64,000 bases of DNA from the NCBI GenBank assembly GCA_937870795.1, contig CALMWS010000219.1, positions 1 through 64,000 on the forward strand, written 5' to 3'. A program made the position numbers and the translations under genes. The first letter of the stretch is position 1. Every line of letters begins with the position of its first letter. Below the pieces are notes generated by a model. It saw only the letters and a list, made by a program, of their open reading frames with translations, was not told the origin of the DNA and did no database searches. Below, in pieces: positions 36,980-46,147 of this stretch. The stretch comes from an uncultured Bacteroidota bacterium (lineage in GTDB: Bacteria; Bacteroidota; Bacteroidia; Chitinophagales; Saprospiraceae).

Positions 36980-39900
36980 AAAATTTTGGCACATGGTTGT
37001 TAAATGTTACAATAAACGAAGTTTTATTTTTGGTCTTAACCACACTGGCACAACGGCCGTCACCCCTTAGATCCAGGCCACTCTGGAATGAAGGGAGCAG
37101 GCCAAAATCCACGCCTTTTTCATTGATGAATACATCTCCGCAATAACCATCGAGTCTGCCAAATTGGGGAGCAAAAACGCTTCTGTTCCCTACCGGCACT
37201 ATATCCTTAAAACCATCTTTGTTAACATCGAGGAAGACCGCAGCATTGAGGCAGGATGTTTGCAACGCATGCGGCAATTCTTTTACTTCAAACTGGCCTT
37301 TGCCTTTATTGATGAGCACTACCGATGCATAATAGGCTGCATTGTGGATCACAGCCTTGTTTCGGCTTCCTTTTGGCAAAAGATCTTCTATGCTCTTGGA
37401 AGCAAAATCTTCATGTTTGAGATTGTTCTTTTTGAGTGACGGCACCTGTTCCATAAACTCTCTTTTCATCATCAAGGGTACAAACTGATCTCCTACTTTG
37501 CGGGTAAGAATTTTATCTACCGTTGTGTTGGCATCAAAATCACCAACCCATAGTTCCATTGCATGGTCCGAAAGACAACTGTTTAGACCCAGGTTCCCAC
37601 AAAGCAAATCCTGATCTCCGTCATTGTCGAAATCAAAGCTTCCTACGTACGTCCACATGCCGGTGTGATTGGCAGGCATCAGATCGGGCAATCGACTTAT
37701 TTTCTTCTTATCAAAGCCAAAGGCCACTACGTTGCCCCATGCACAAGCTACCACCAATTCCTGCTTTTGATCCCCGTTTATATCTGCAAGTGTGGCTGAG
37801 GTTACCAGACCAACTTTGGCCAGGGCGGGGCTGAGAGACGGAGCTGCATTTTGAAAAACTCCCTTGCCATTGTTTTCATAAAGGTAATTGTCGGGCAGCT
37901 CACCGTATTTCTGCGGAAAACTCCTGCTGCCTACAAACAAATCTATGTCGCCGTCACTATCAAAATCAAAGGGCAGGCACACGGAGGTATTCATGCCATT
38001 GGTTGGCAAAGCGCGCGTAGACAAAGTAAAGTTGTTGGCGTCATTGATGTAAATGCGATCCTGCATTTCGCGGGTAAGGGGTGGGTGGTGGTTGCCCCCT
38101 GAACCAACGAATAAGTCGAGGTCTCCATCGCCATCCGCATCAAAAAATGCAGCAGCTGTATCTTCAAATTCAGTATAGTTCAAGCGTGTAGTATCTTGCA
38201 CATATCCTTTGGCAGATGACCAATATAATACCGGCCGCTGTCCCCTGGCGGCACCTACAAAAATTTCATCTATACCATCTTTGTTGAGGTCGGCTACGGC
38301 AAGGGCAGGACCTTCTTTGCTTAGTTGTTCATGGATGCCCCTTTCAAAATAAAAATCAACGTGGTCATCTTCTTTGTGCGTCCAATTGCCGGGCAAGCTC
38401 CTGGCCTTAAATAACGCTACCGCCGTTGGCTTGGATTTGGCTCCGCGTCTTTCTTCGCCCATCTCTGCCATCAGTGTCTTATCTATTGCGGGCTGAAGCC
38501 AGCTTTGACTCGTGCCATCCGGCCAGGTGACCACTACTGAATCCACCGCATTGATGCTGCCCAAACCAAATACCTGGGTATAGTCTACCGAAGATTGGAA
38601 GCCCCTTGAGGGCATTACTTCTTTGATATAGGTGTTGTTCGCAGCATACACTTCAATCCGTGCACCGATGGCATAAGTGTTGGATGGGGAGCCCCTGAGT
38701 TTAACCGCCAGGTGGTGCTGGGCCTTATCCGTATTGTTGCGATAGACAAAACAAGGGGCATTAACATTGTTGACTATGAGATCAAGATCACCGTCGTTGT
38801 CAAGGTCGCCATAAGCTGCACCATTGGAAAAACTGGCCTGATCCAGCCCCCATTCTTTGGCTACATCCTGATAGGTAAGATCACCTTTGTTGCGAAACAT
38901 TTTATTGGGGATGGGTGTAGATGGCATCAAGCCAACGATGGTATCTACCTTTTGTTTTTTGCCACTCATCACCATCTTTTGCATTACCTCGTTGGCAAAA
39001 AAGTCTATAAAATCCTGGTCGATTACATCTTTGTAAATACCGTTACAAACCAGTAAATCCTGCCAACCGTCATTGTCGGCGTCAAAGATAAGTGCACCCC
39101 AACTCCAGTCAGATGCTTCAGTACCCGCCATATTGGCTATATCGGTAAAATGGCCATCACCACTGTTGAGTTGCAGTGTGTTTTGGATGTATTGATAATA
39201 AAAGCCTTTGCCCAATTTGAGGTTGAACAAATCATTGCTTTCAAAAGAGGTAGTGCGTTTGAGCCTTACGTCTTCTGATGGCAACATATCAGTGGCAAAG
39301 ATATCCAGATGCCCGTCATTGTTGATGTCTGCAATGTCAGAGCCCATTGAAGACAAGCTGATATGGCCCATTCTGTCTTCGAGGTCTTCTTTGAATTTCC
39401 CGTTTTTTTGATTGATGTATAAGTAGTCTTTTTCATAAAAATCATTGCTCACATAGATATCTGGCCAGTTATCGCCGTTGACATCTCCTACTGAAATACC
39501 AAGACCAAAGCCAATAAGGCTGCCGTAAATACCCGCTTCTTTGCTGACATCAGAAAAATGGCCGTTGTCGTTTCTAAGCAGTCTGTCACCCCCGCCTTTC
39601 AAAAAATCTTTGACGTCCCAGTCTTCTGCCCTTAGCTCGCGTTTATTGGAATAGTTAAGGGTATTGACGGGAATAAAGCTGTTGTTGAGGATGTAGGCAT
39701 CGAGGTCGCCATCCCTATCGTAATCAAAAAATGCAGCGTGGGTGGTATACCCTCTATCGTCGAGGCCATACTCAGCTGCTTTCTCTGTAAATGTGAGGTC
39801 TTTGTTGTTGATGTAAAGTTGATTGGCGGTTTCTACACCAGACTGATAACCTGCATTGCACACATAAATGTCAAGCCAGCCATCATTGTTGATGTCAACC

Positions 39901-40271
39901 ATGACAACCCCAGTGCTCCAATGGTTGGGGCCGGTGCCCAGGGCTTTTTTTGAAATGTCTTCAAATTGCAAATTGCCCTTGTTGAGGTAGAGATGGTTTG
40001 CTGCCATGTTGGCCGTCATAAATACATCTGCCAGGCCATCGTTGTTGATGTCACCTATGGCTACACCACCTCCGTTGTAAAAGTTTCGGTAGCTAAAGAT
40101 GTTGAATTTTTCTGTATTCTCCACCGGATTGGCAAAGTCAATGCCTGTTTGTTTGGCATCGAGCAGGGTAAACAAGGTGGTAGAATTTTTTGGAGTGGGG
40201 CCTGAGCAGGATGCCAGCGCAATGGCGATAATGAGAAATAAAAGCGGTCTCAATGTGTAGATTTTAAACAA
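36966..40271 (-). CDS. VCBS/FG-GAP repeat lipoprotein with UnbV domain (first copy)
   Basis: This 1101-residue protein has the same architecture as its downstream neighbour: a lipoprotein signal (LLFLIIAIALASC), FG-GAP/VCBS loops (DINNDGLADVFM, DINNDGWLDIYV, DYDRDGDLDAYI, DLDNDGDLDLIV), a UnbV domain (IGARIEVYAA, RGFQSSVDYTQVFGLG) and more loops (DADGDGDLDLFV, DFDSDGDIDLFV). The start is TTG 40271, as no in-frame ATG precedes it before a stop 33 bp upstream. That start lies in the T-run of a terminator-like hairpin after susD. The role with SusC/D is probably substrate or surface binding. Confidence 0.87.
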   Translation of the reverse strand: MFKIYTLRPLLFLIIAIALASCSGPTPKNSTTLFTLLDAKQTGIDFANPVENTEKFNIFSYRNFYNGGGVAIGDINNDGLADVFMTANMAANHLYLNKGNLQFEDISKKALGTGPNHWSTGVVMVDINNDGWLDIYVCNAGYQSGVETANQLYINNKDLTFTEKAAEYGLDDRGYTTHAAFFDYDRDGDLDAYILNNSFIPVNTLNYSNKRELRAEDWDVKDFLKGGGDRLLRNDNGHFSDVSKEAGIYGSLIGFGLGISVGDVNGDNWPDIYVSNDFYEKDYLYINQKNGKFKEDLEDRMGHISLSSMGSDIADINNDGHLDIFATDMLPSEDVRLKRTTSFESNDLFNLKLGKGFYYQYIQNTLQLNSGDGHFTDIANMAGTEASDWSWGALIFDADNDGWQDLLVCNGIYKDVIDQDFIDFFANEVMQKMVMSGKKQKVDTIVGLMPSTPIPNKMFRNKGDLTYQDVAKEWGLDQASFSNGAAYGDLDNDGDLDLIVNNVNAPCFVYRNNTDKAQHHLAVKLRGSPSNTYAIGARIEVYAANNTYIKEVMPSRGFQSSVDYTQVFGLGSINAVDSVVVTWPDGTSQSWLQPAIDKTLMAEMGEERRGAKSKPTAVALFKARSLPGNWTHKEDDHVDFYFERGIHEQLSKEGPALAVADLNKDGIDEIFVGAARGQRPVLYWSSAKGYVQDTTRLNYTEFEDTAAAFFDADGDGDLDLFVGSGGNHHPPLTREMQDRIYINDANNFTLSTRALPTNGMNTSVCLPFDFDSDGDIDLFVGSRSFPQKYGELPDNYLYENNGKGVFQNAAPSLSPALAKVGLVTSATLADINGDQKQELVVACAWGNVVAFGFDKKKISRLPDLMPANHTGMWTYVGSFDFDNDGDQDLLCGNLGLNSCLSDHAMELWVGDFDANTTVDKILTRKVGDQFVPLMMKREFMEQVPSLKKNNLKHEDFASKSIEDLLPKGSRNKAVIHNAAYYASVVLINKGKGQFEVKELPHALQTSCLNAAVFLDVNKDGFKDIVPVGNRSVFAPQFGRLDGYCGDVFINEKGVDFGLLPSFQSGLDLRGDGRCASVVKTKNKTSFIVTFNNHVPKFYEQL

Positions 40272-40294
40272 AAAAGGGGAGCAAAATGCTCCCC
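40271..40294 (-). terminator. Hairpin and U-tract between susD and the VCBS genes
   Basis: On the minus strand GGGGAGCA-TTT-TGCTCCCC (40294-40276) is a perfect 8-bp GC-rich stem followed by T residues to 40271. It fits an intrinsic terminator or an attenuator, 23 bp after the susD stop. The TTG start of the next gene uses the end of this T-tract. Confidence 0.75.
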
Positions 40295-40317
40295 CGTAAA
40301 ATTAGGATTTTTAACCA

Positions 40318-41823
40318 TTAATAGCCAGGATTCTGCTTCAAATTTGGATTTGAAGCGAGAGATTGTGTTGGAATTGGGAACAAAAGTCTCTCTTTGCCTG
40401 AAGCAGCTTTCTCTTCCCAGGCATTCAAGAATTTGCCAAAACGGATAAGGTCAGTTCTCCTGTGACCTTCCCAGTACAATTCTCTTCCTCTTTCTGCTAA
40501 TAAGTTATCAGTTGTTAGAGCAGCAAGCGGAGAAGCACCTCTTTTTGTTCTGATCTGGTTTACAATATCCAATGCTCCTGCTGCATTGCCGGTGCGAAGC
40601 AGGGCTTCTGCTTTCATCAACAATACGTCAGAATATCTGTAGTAGACATAGTCATTGTCAACATTGTCTCCACTCTTGTAGTCGATTGGGTATTTGATAA
40701 CCCTGATACCGGTTACTTCAAGATTGTCTCCTGATTCTTTGATGGCTACCTCTTTGGTAAATGATAGTGGGTTGCCCTTTCTGTCTTTCAAAGCCTCTCC
40801 CTTTTCATTGAACTGTTGTCCAACAAGGAAGCCTGCGTTGATACCAGATACATCGGTCATACCGGTGTAAGAACTTTTTTTCCTGATATCTCCATCTTCG
40901 AATGACATGTAGAAATCTCCCAAAGTGGTGAAACCGTTCCATCCTGATGGATTTTGGTTGTAGTGCAAGGTGCAGAACCATCTTGACCTTACGTTGCCTG
41001 AAGAAACTCCACCTACGTTTTCACCGGTCCAGATATTTTCTTTACCAATGGCATCGTTGTTTGGTGCAAAGTTTTCAAAGTAGTTGTCAGACAACTGGTA
41101 TTTGCCAGAGCCGATGATTTGATCTGCAATAGAAGCCACTGCATTCATATCAGCAGCATTAAAAGTTGGAGCCTCTCTGTTGAGGTATGCACCTTTGTTG
41201 AGCAATGCCTTCATTTTCAAAACGCGTGCTGCGTCTTTGTTGGCACGATTGGTAGGTGCAGCAGGTAAGTCATTGATGATGGCATCCATTTCTGAAACCA
41301 CAAAGTCAACTACCTCCTGTGGACCCAGAACCTGAGCATCTTCCAACAAAGAAGAACCAGCATCTCTGAAAGGTACCTGGCCCCAGCCATCCAATACAGA
41401 AAGCATTACAAAAGACCTCAAATAACGAGCTTCTGCAGCTTGCTGTGCCGTAGGATTAAATTGAAGTAAGTTGGTTGTGGTGTAAACTACCTGCAACAAC
41501 TCACTGAAAGTGCTGGTCAGGAAGGAGTGGTCTGCTGTCCATGTATGGGCGTGCAGTGATCTCCAGATTCCGTTGTCGTCCCAGTCTGGTCCTCTGGTTG
41601 GGCCCATTGCTGCATCGGTGGTGTGCTCCTGAGCTGCCCAGAAACGGGATTGATCCTGGTATGGATTCTTCATCCCATCGTATGCTGCTTGCAACAGCGC
41701 ATCTACTTTCACAAGTTTTGATGCCTGATCTTTTGTCAGGTCTTCCCTCAGCTCTTCTTTCAGATCTGTACAATTCTGAAAGCTGAAAGCAACCATCAAC
41801 AATAAGATTATTTTGTATTTCAT
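40318..41823 (-). CDS. SusD/RagB-family nutrient-binding lipoprotein
   Basis: This 501-residue protein has a lipoprotein signal (MKYKIILLLMVAFSFQNC). The SusD fold signature is visible in the helix-rich N-terminal half (AEARYLRSFVMLSVLDGWGQ), in YYRYSDVLLMKAEALLRTGN, and in the C-terminal RGRELYWEGHRRTDLIRFGK with the ending NPNLKQNPGY. SusD proteins cap the paired SusC porin and bind its ligand at the surface. The gene is 15 bp after susC on the same strand. Ligand identity cannot be read from sequence. Confidence 0.95.
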   Translation of the reverse strand: MKYKIILLLMVAFSFQNCTDLKEELREDLTKDQASKLVKVDALLQAAYDGMKNPYQDQSRFWAAQEHTTDAAMGPTRGPDWDDNGIWRSLHAHTWTADHSFLTSTFSELLQVVYTTTNLLQFNPTAQQAAEARYLRSFVMLSVLDGWGQVPFRDAGSSLLEDAQVLGPQEVVDFVVSEMDAIINDLPAAPTNRANKDAARVLKMKALLNKGAYLNREAPTFNAADMNAVASIADQIIGSGKYQLSDNYFENFAPNNDAIGKENIWTGENVGGVSSGNVRSRWFCTLHYNQNPSGWNGFTTLGDFYMSFEDGDIRKKSSYTGMTDVSGINAGFLVGQQFNEKGEALKDRKGNPLSFTKEVAIKESGDNLEVTGIRVIKYPIDYKSGDNVDNDYVYYRYSDVLLMKAEALLRTGNAAGALDIVNQIRTKRGASPLAALTTDNLLAERGRELYWEGHRRTDLIRFGKFLNAWEEKAASGKERLLFPIPTQSLASNPNLKQNPGY

Positions 41824-41838
41824 GATGATATGATTTTT

Positions 41839-44796
41839 TTAGAATGAAACATTAAGTCCAAAAATAAATGATTTTGCTGAAGGATATGGGATGTATTCAA
41901 TTCCAGATGAAGGAACACCATTCCTCAGGTTTACTGTATTTACTTCAGGGTCAAAGCCACTGTAGTTGGTGATCACCAAAAGGTTTTGGCCAGTAAGTGA
42001 CAACCTTACGTTTGAAAGTTTTGAAACTTTACCGATGTTGTATGACAAAGTAGCGTTAGCCAATTTTACAAAGTCACCATCTTCAATGTATCTTGAAGAA
42101 GAGGTGATTGGGTTGGCAATGCTTTCTTTGATGCTTCCTTCCAACAAGTTGGCATCAAGGTTTCTGCTACCAAGGTTACCAATTGGCAATACAGACATGG
42201 CTGTGTTGTTGTACAACTGGTGGCCAAAAGCTCCGTTCCAGTTCATGCTGAAATTCAACTTGCCAGCTTCTATACCGGTAGAAATACCCAAAATGATGTT
42301 GGCATTTGGATCACCAGCTGCTACTGTTACATCACCGTCTTTGGTGTACTTGCTGTTTCCTGTTTCATCCAGACCCAGGTATTCTCTCACAAAGAAGGTA
42401 TTCAAAGGATAGCCATTCTTCATTTCCTGAACATAAGCTCCTGATGAACCTTGTCCAAACAAATCTCCTGTAAGGATTGGAGGACCAGAGTAATTTCTGA
42501 ATTCGTTGTTGAGGAATGAAACGTTACCTCCGAGGAACCAGCCAAAGTTTTGCTTGTTGATGATCTGAGCATTCAAGCCGATTTCAACACCGCTGTTTAC
42601 TACTTCACCATTGATGTTTTTCCAAGCTCTTACAGCAGGACCTGGCTCTGATACAGATGGGTCCAACAAAAGATCGTTGGTTACTCTGCTATAGTAATCG
42701 ATGCTACCTGTCAATACATTGTTAACCAGACCGAAGTCGATTCCCACATTGAGTGTTGATGATGATTCCCATTTCAAGTTAGGATTGGCAACGTTTTCCA
42801 ACAAAGTACCACCATTTTCAGTAAGCTGATATCTTTCCTGTGCAGATCCTGCAGGGAATTCCTGGTTACCGGTTTTACCCCAGCCCAAACGCAATTTCAG
42901 ATCACTGATGTTGTCGTTGTCAGCAAGGAAATCTTCTGATTTGATGTTCCAGGAAGCACCAAAAGATGGGAAGATACCATATTTGTTGTTGGCACCAAAT
43001 TTTGATGAACCGTCAGCTCTCAAAGTAGCAGTAAGGTTATACTTGCCTTTGTATCCCAAAGTTGCTCTACCAAAATATGACTGCAATTCGCTGATTGGAT
43101 CAGCAAATGAGATGAAACGTTTGTTGGCATTGCTAGAGTTTTGAATAGCATTTGTATTGTCAAAATCCAATACCGCAAAGCCACGACCTGCTAAGGCGTA
43201 ACCTTTGAAGTCAAATTTTTGGTATTCGTAACCCACAATTGCTTCCAATCTGAGATCATCAGACATGTTTTTGTTGAAATTCAAAGTATGTGATTGGATG
43301 GTTGACAACAATTCGTTGTTGGCCATACCAGCCCAACCCAAACCTTCAATTCCCTGTACGTTGACATTACCAGAAATGGCACCACGTGTGTTGCCAAGAC
43401 CATAATTGATACCCAATCTATAACGGTAAGTAAGGTTATCGGTGATGTTCCAGTAAGGAGAAATGTTGGCCAAAGTAGTTGTGGTTTTCGCTTTTTCAAA
43501 GTGACCATCCAAAAGATTCAATGGGTTGATGGTAGTTGCACCAACCAATGGGTTGTTCTTTGAAGTGGTGAAGTCACCATTGGAAGCTCTCAGTGGAACG
43601 GTTGGGTTCCATTGCAAAGCCTGGGCTACAAGGTTACCAGTAAAGCCGGCATTGGTAGAAATAGGCGCAATATCTTCCACAGTTTGGCTGGCGATCAACA
43701 TCGCATCCAAACCCAATTTACCATCCAATACTTTGAAATTGGAGTTGAAAGATGCAGTATATCTCTTTAATCCTGAATCTTTTATGATACCTTGAATGTC
43801 CTGATATCCACCTGAGAATCTGTAGGTAGCTGTTTCTGAACCACCTCCGATTGACAAATTGTAGTTTTGGGTTGTACCGCTTCTGGTAATCTGATCAAAA
43901 GCATCTACACTGCCTTTACCATCACCAGAAGTCAAACCATACTTGCTCAATGCTGATCTGTACTCATCTGCTGTAAGCACATCATACTTTTTCAATACAG
44001 AGCTGGTACCCAAACTTACACCAAAGTCAACTTTAGGTGCACCTGACTTTGCTTTTTTGGTTGTAATGAGGATTACACCATTGGAAGCCCTTGATCCATA
44101 GATCGCAGCTGAAGATGCATCCTTCAATACATCGATGTTGGCAATGTCTGATGGGTTGATAAAGTTTAAAGGGTTGGAATTGGCAATAGAACCAATATCT
44201 GTAGCCAACAAACCTGCTTTGGCGGTACGACCATCCAATGGCACTCCATCAATAACATAGAGTGGGCTTGCGCCTGCACGAATGGAGTTGTTACCCCTGA
44301 TTTTCACAGTTGCCTGACCACCTGGCTGACCACTGTTGTTGATGATGTTAACACCCGCAACCCTGTTTTGCAACAACTGGTCTGCTGATGTAACGATACC
44401 CTGATTGAAATCCTTTTCTTTCAATGAGGCAACGGAGCCGGTCACATCTCTTTTCTTCTGTGAACCGTATCCTACAATTACAACCTCATCCAACACAGAT
44501 CCTTCCTCAAGGGCTATGTCGACAGTTGTAGAGGAACCTACAACCACTTCCTGGTTGGCGTATCCCGTATAAGAAAAAACGAGGGTCGATCCTTCAGCAG
44601 CGCTGATTGAATACATACCATCGAGGTCGGTAATGGTTCCGGTACTGGTCCCCTTTACCAAAATGTTGGCCCCGATTAGGGGGTCACCGGTCTTGCCATC
44701 TGTCACTTTTCCTGATACCGTACGCTGCGCATAGGTAAAGGAAACTCCCAGGGCAAATACCAAAAGAAACATAAATTTTGTTAATGTTCTCTTCAT
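41839..44796 (-). CDS. SusC/RagA-family TonB-dependent outer-membrane transporter
   Basis: This 985-residue protein has a signal peptide (ending TYAQ), a carboxypeptidase-regulatory-like domain at 26-97 (VSGKVTDGKTGDPLIGANI), a TonB-box segment DEVVIVGYG at 103-111, a plug domain (about 112-225; RVAGVNIINNSGQPGG, SIRAGASPLYVIDGVPL) and a 22-strand barrel to the C-terminal SFIFGLNVSF. It should import a ligand bound by the adjacent SusD. The divergent LacI gene and its operator suggest sugar-dependent control. Homologues are usually 950-1100 residues. Confidence 0.96.
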   Translation of the reverse strand: MKRTLTKFMFLLVFALGVSFTYAQRTVSGKVTDGKTGDPLIGANILVKGTSTGTITDLDGMYSISAAEGSTLVFSYTGYANQEVVVGSSTTVDIALEEGSVLDEVVIVGYGSQKKRDVTGSVASLKEKDFNQGIVTSADQLLQNRVAGVNIINNSGQPGGQATVKIRGNNSIRAGASPLYVIDGVPLDGRTAKAGLLATDIGSIANSNPLNFINPSDIANIDVLKDASSAAIYGSRASNGVILITTKKAKSGAPKVDFGVSLGTSSVLKKYDVLTADEYRSALSKYGLTSGDGKGSVDAFDQITRSGTTQNYNLSIGGGSETATYRFSGGYQDIQGIIKDSGLKRYTASFNSNFKVLDGKLGLDAMLIASQTVEDIAPISTNAGFTGNLVAQALQWNPTVPLRASNGDFTTSKNNPLVGATTINPLNLLDGHFEKAKTTTTLANISPYWNITDNLTYRYRLGINYGLGNTRGAISGNVNVQGIEGLGWAGMANNELLSTIQSHTLNFNKNMSDDLRLEAIVGYEYQKFDFKGYALAGRGFAVLDFDNTNAIQNSSNANKRFISFADPISELQSYFGRATLGYKGKYNLTATLRADGSSKFGANNKYGIFPSFGASWNIKSEDFLADNDNISDLKLRLGWGKTGNQEFPAGSAQERYQLTENGGTLLENVANPNLKWESSSTLNVGIDFGLVNNVLTGSIDYYSRVTNDLLLDPSVSEPGPAVRAWKNINGEVVNSGVEIGLNAQIINKQNFGWFLGGNVSFLNNEFRNYSGPPILTGDLFGQGSSGAYVQEMKNGYPLNTFFVREYLGLDETGNSKYTKDGDVTVAAGDPNANIILGISTGIEAGKLNFSMNWNGAFGHQLYNNTAMSVLPIGNLGSRNLDANLLEGSIKESIANPITSSSRYIEDGDFVKLANATLSYNIGKVSKLSNVRLSLTGQNLLVITNYSGFDPEVNTVNLRNGVPSSGIEYIPYPSAKSFIFGLNVSF

Positions 44797-45075
44797 GTGG
44801 CTTTGACGATTTTGATTTAATTAATTAGAAGTTTATTCATAAAACACCTACGTGTTGGTTATGCTCTTCGTAATACTTTGTCTTTCAGAACTTTCGGAAT
44901 TATAATGTCGGCCGGAAAACTATTTTAACATAACGTTAAAAAATTAATATTCGCTTCCTGGACGTTTTACATATTAATTATTTTTTATCAACCTTGTTTT
45001 TGTGGTATTTCCTATCCCCCTTATTGGATAGCAATGATAGGTATTATTTAAACGTTAACAAATTAAAAATAAATG

Positions 45076-45097
45076 CAAACGTTTGTGCAAACGTTTG
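45076..45097. promoter_or_regulatory. Double palindromic LacI-family operator
   Basis: CAAACGTTTG occurs twice (45076-45085 and 45088-45097), 12 bp apart centre to centre. This is the short symmetric, CG-centred site type bound by LacI/GalR/PurR-family dimers. It overlaps the -33 element of the regulator's own promoter, so autoregulation is likely. Confidence 0.75.
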
Positions 45098-45125
45098 TTG
45101 TTAATAAAATAAAATGTTAAATTTG
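45094..45125 (+). promoter_or_regulatory. Promoter of the LacI-family gene
   Basis: TTTG (45094-45097) and TAAATTTG (45118-45125) are separated by exactly 20 bp and match Bacteroidota -33/-7 elements. The -7 box ends 4 bp before the ATG, so transcription would start at or next to the start codon. Confidence 0.6.
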
Positions 45126-45129
45126 AGCT

Positions 45130-46125
45130 ATGAACAAAATTACCATCGTGGATATCGCCAAAATGTTGTCCATTTCCGTATCCACCGTTTCAAGGGCCTT
45201 ATCGGATCATCCCGATATTAGCGAGGAGACCAAAAATCGCGTCCGCGAAGTCGCCCATAAATTCAACTATCTGCCCAATTTGCACGCCCGCTTCTTTCGA
45301 AAAAAGAACACCCGCATGATTGCACTCATCCTGCCCGAGTTCAATCGTTTCTTTGTACCCGACCTCATCAAAGGCATCCAACACTACGCCGACGAACAGG
45401 GTTACAAAGTCATTATCTTTCAATCCGGCAACCAGTTCGAAGCAGAAGCCGAAATCATCAAATACTGCCTCAGCTGGGTGGTTGAAGGGGTGCTCATTTC
45501 GCTCAGCGACAATACCTCAGACCTCAACCACCTGCAAATCCTGAAAGACAGCCAGATTCCGGTTGTATTGCTCGACAAAGTGCTCACCAGTACTGACTAT
45601 CCCACCGTTACCATCGATGGCTTTGCTGCAGCTTATACTGCTACCACGACACTGATCCAGAAATCAAGAAAGAAGATTTTGGGTGTCTTTGGCCATGAAA
45701 ACTTATCCATCACCAAAGATCGCTTTTTTGGCTTCCAACAAGCCTTATCAGACGCAGGACTGCCTGTAGATCCGGAGCCCTACCTTATAGTCAACCACAT
45801 TCAGCAAATCAACAGGCTGCTGGAGGCCAAAACCCGGGAGTATCTACCCGATGGCATCTTTTTTATGACCGATGAACTGCTGGTGCATGGCCTCAATCAT
45901 TTTTTGAAGATGGGTCTCAAAGTGCCCCAGGAATTGAGCGTCATTGGCATCAGCGATGGTACTTCGCCCAACTTTTTATTTCCCCCCATCAGCCACATCT
46001 TTCATTCAGGTTTTCAGATCGGTAAGTCAGCATGTAAGTTGCTCATCCACCACATCCAGGACCAGGATCATGAAATCCGACATTTGGTAGAAGGAACAAA
46101 TTTGATAGATTTGGGCTCCATTTGA
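45130..46125 (+). CDS. LacI-family transcriptional regulator
   Basis: This 331-residue protein has an N-terminal helix-turn-helix (ITIVDIAKMLSISVSTVSRAL, residues about 3-23), a hinge helix region (NYLPNLHARFFRKK) and a periplasmic-binding-type sensor domain (MIALILPEFNRFFVPDLIKG; VIGISDGTSPNFLFPP). It probably controls the divergent susC-susD-VCBS operon and itself through the CAAACGTTTG pair. The effector is likely a sugar or sugar phosphate but is not identifiable. Length is normal. Confidence 0.93.
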   Translation: MNKITIVDIAKMLSISVSTVSRALSDHPDISEETKNRVREVAHKFNYLPNLHARFFRKKNTRMIALILPEFNRFFVPDLIKGIQHYADEQGYKVIIFQSGNQFEAEAEIIKYCLSWVVEGVLISLSDNTSDLNHLQILKDSQIPVVLLDKVLTSTDYPTVTIDGFAAAYTATTTLIQKSRKKILGVFGHENLSITKDRFFGFQQALSDAGLPVDPEPYLIVNHIQQINRLLEAKTREYLPDGIFFMTDELLVHGLNHFLKMGLKVPQELSVIGISDGTSPNFLFPPISHIFHSGFQIGKSACKLLIHHIQDQDHEIRHLVEGTNLIDLGSI

Positions 46126-46147
46126 TGTACCGCTTCAACTTATCATA

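Larger units (their letters stand above)
44797..45129. promoter_or_regulatory. susC-lacI divergent regulatory region
   Basis: This 333-bp AT-rich gap separates the divergent genes. It holds four AACGTT cores: one near 44932, one near 45051 (in TTTAAACGTTAACA), and two within the CAAACGTTTG operators at 45076-45097. No TAnnTTTG box could be found for susC, so its promoter is unassigned or activator-dependent. Confidence 0.6.
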
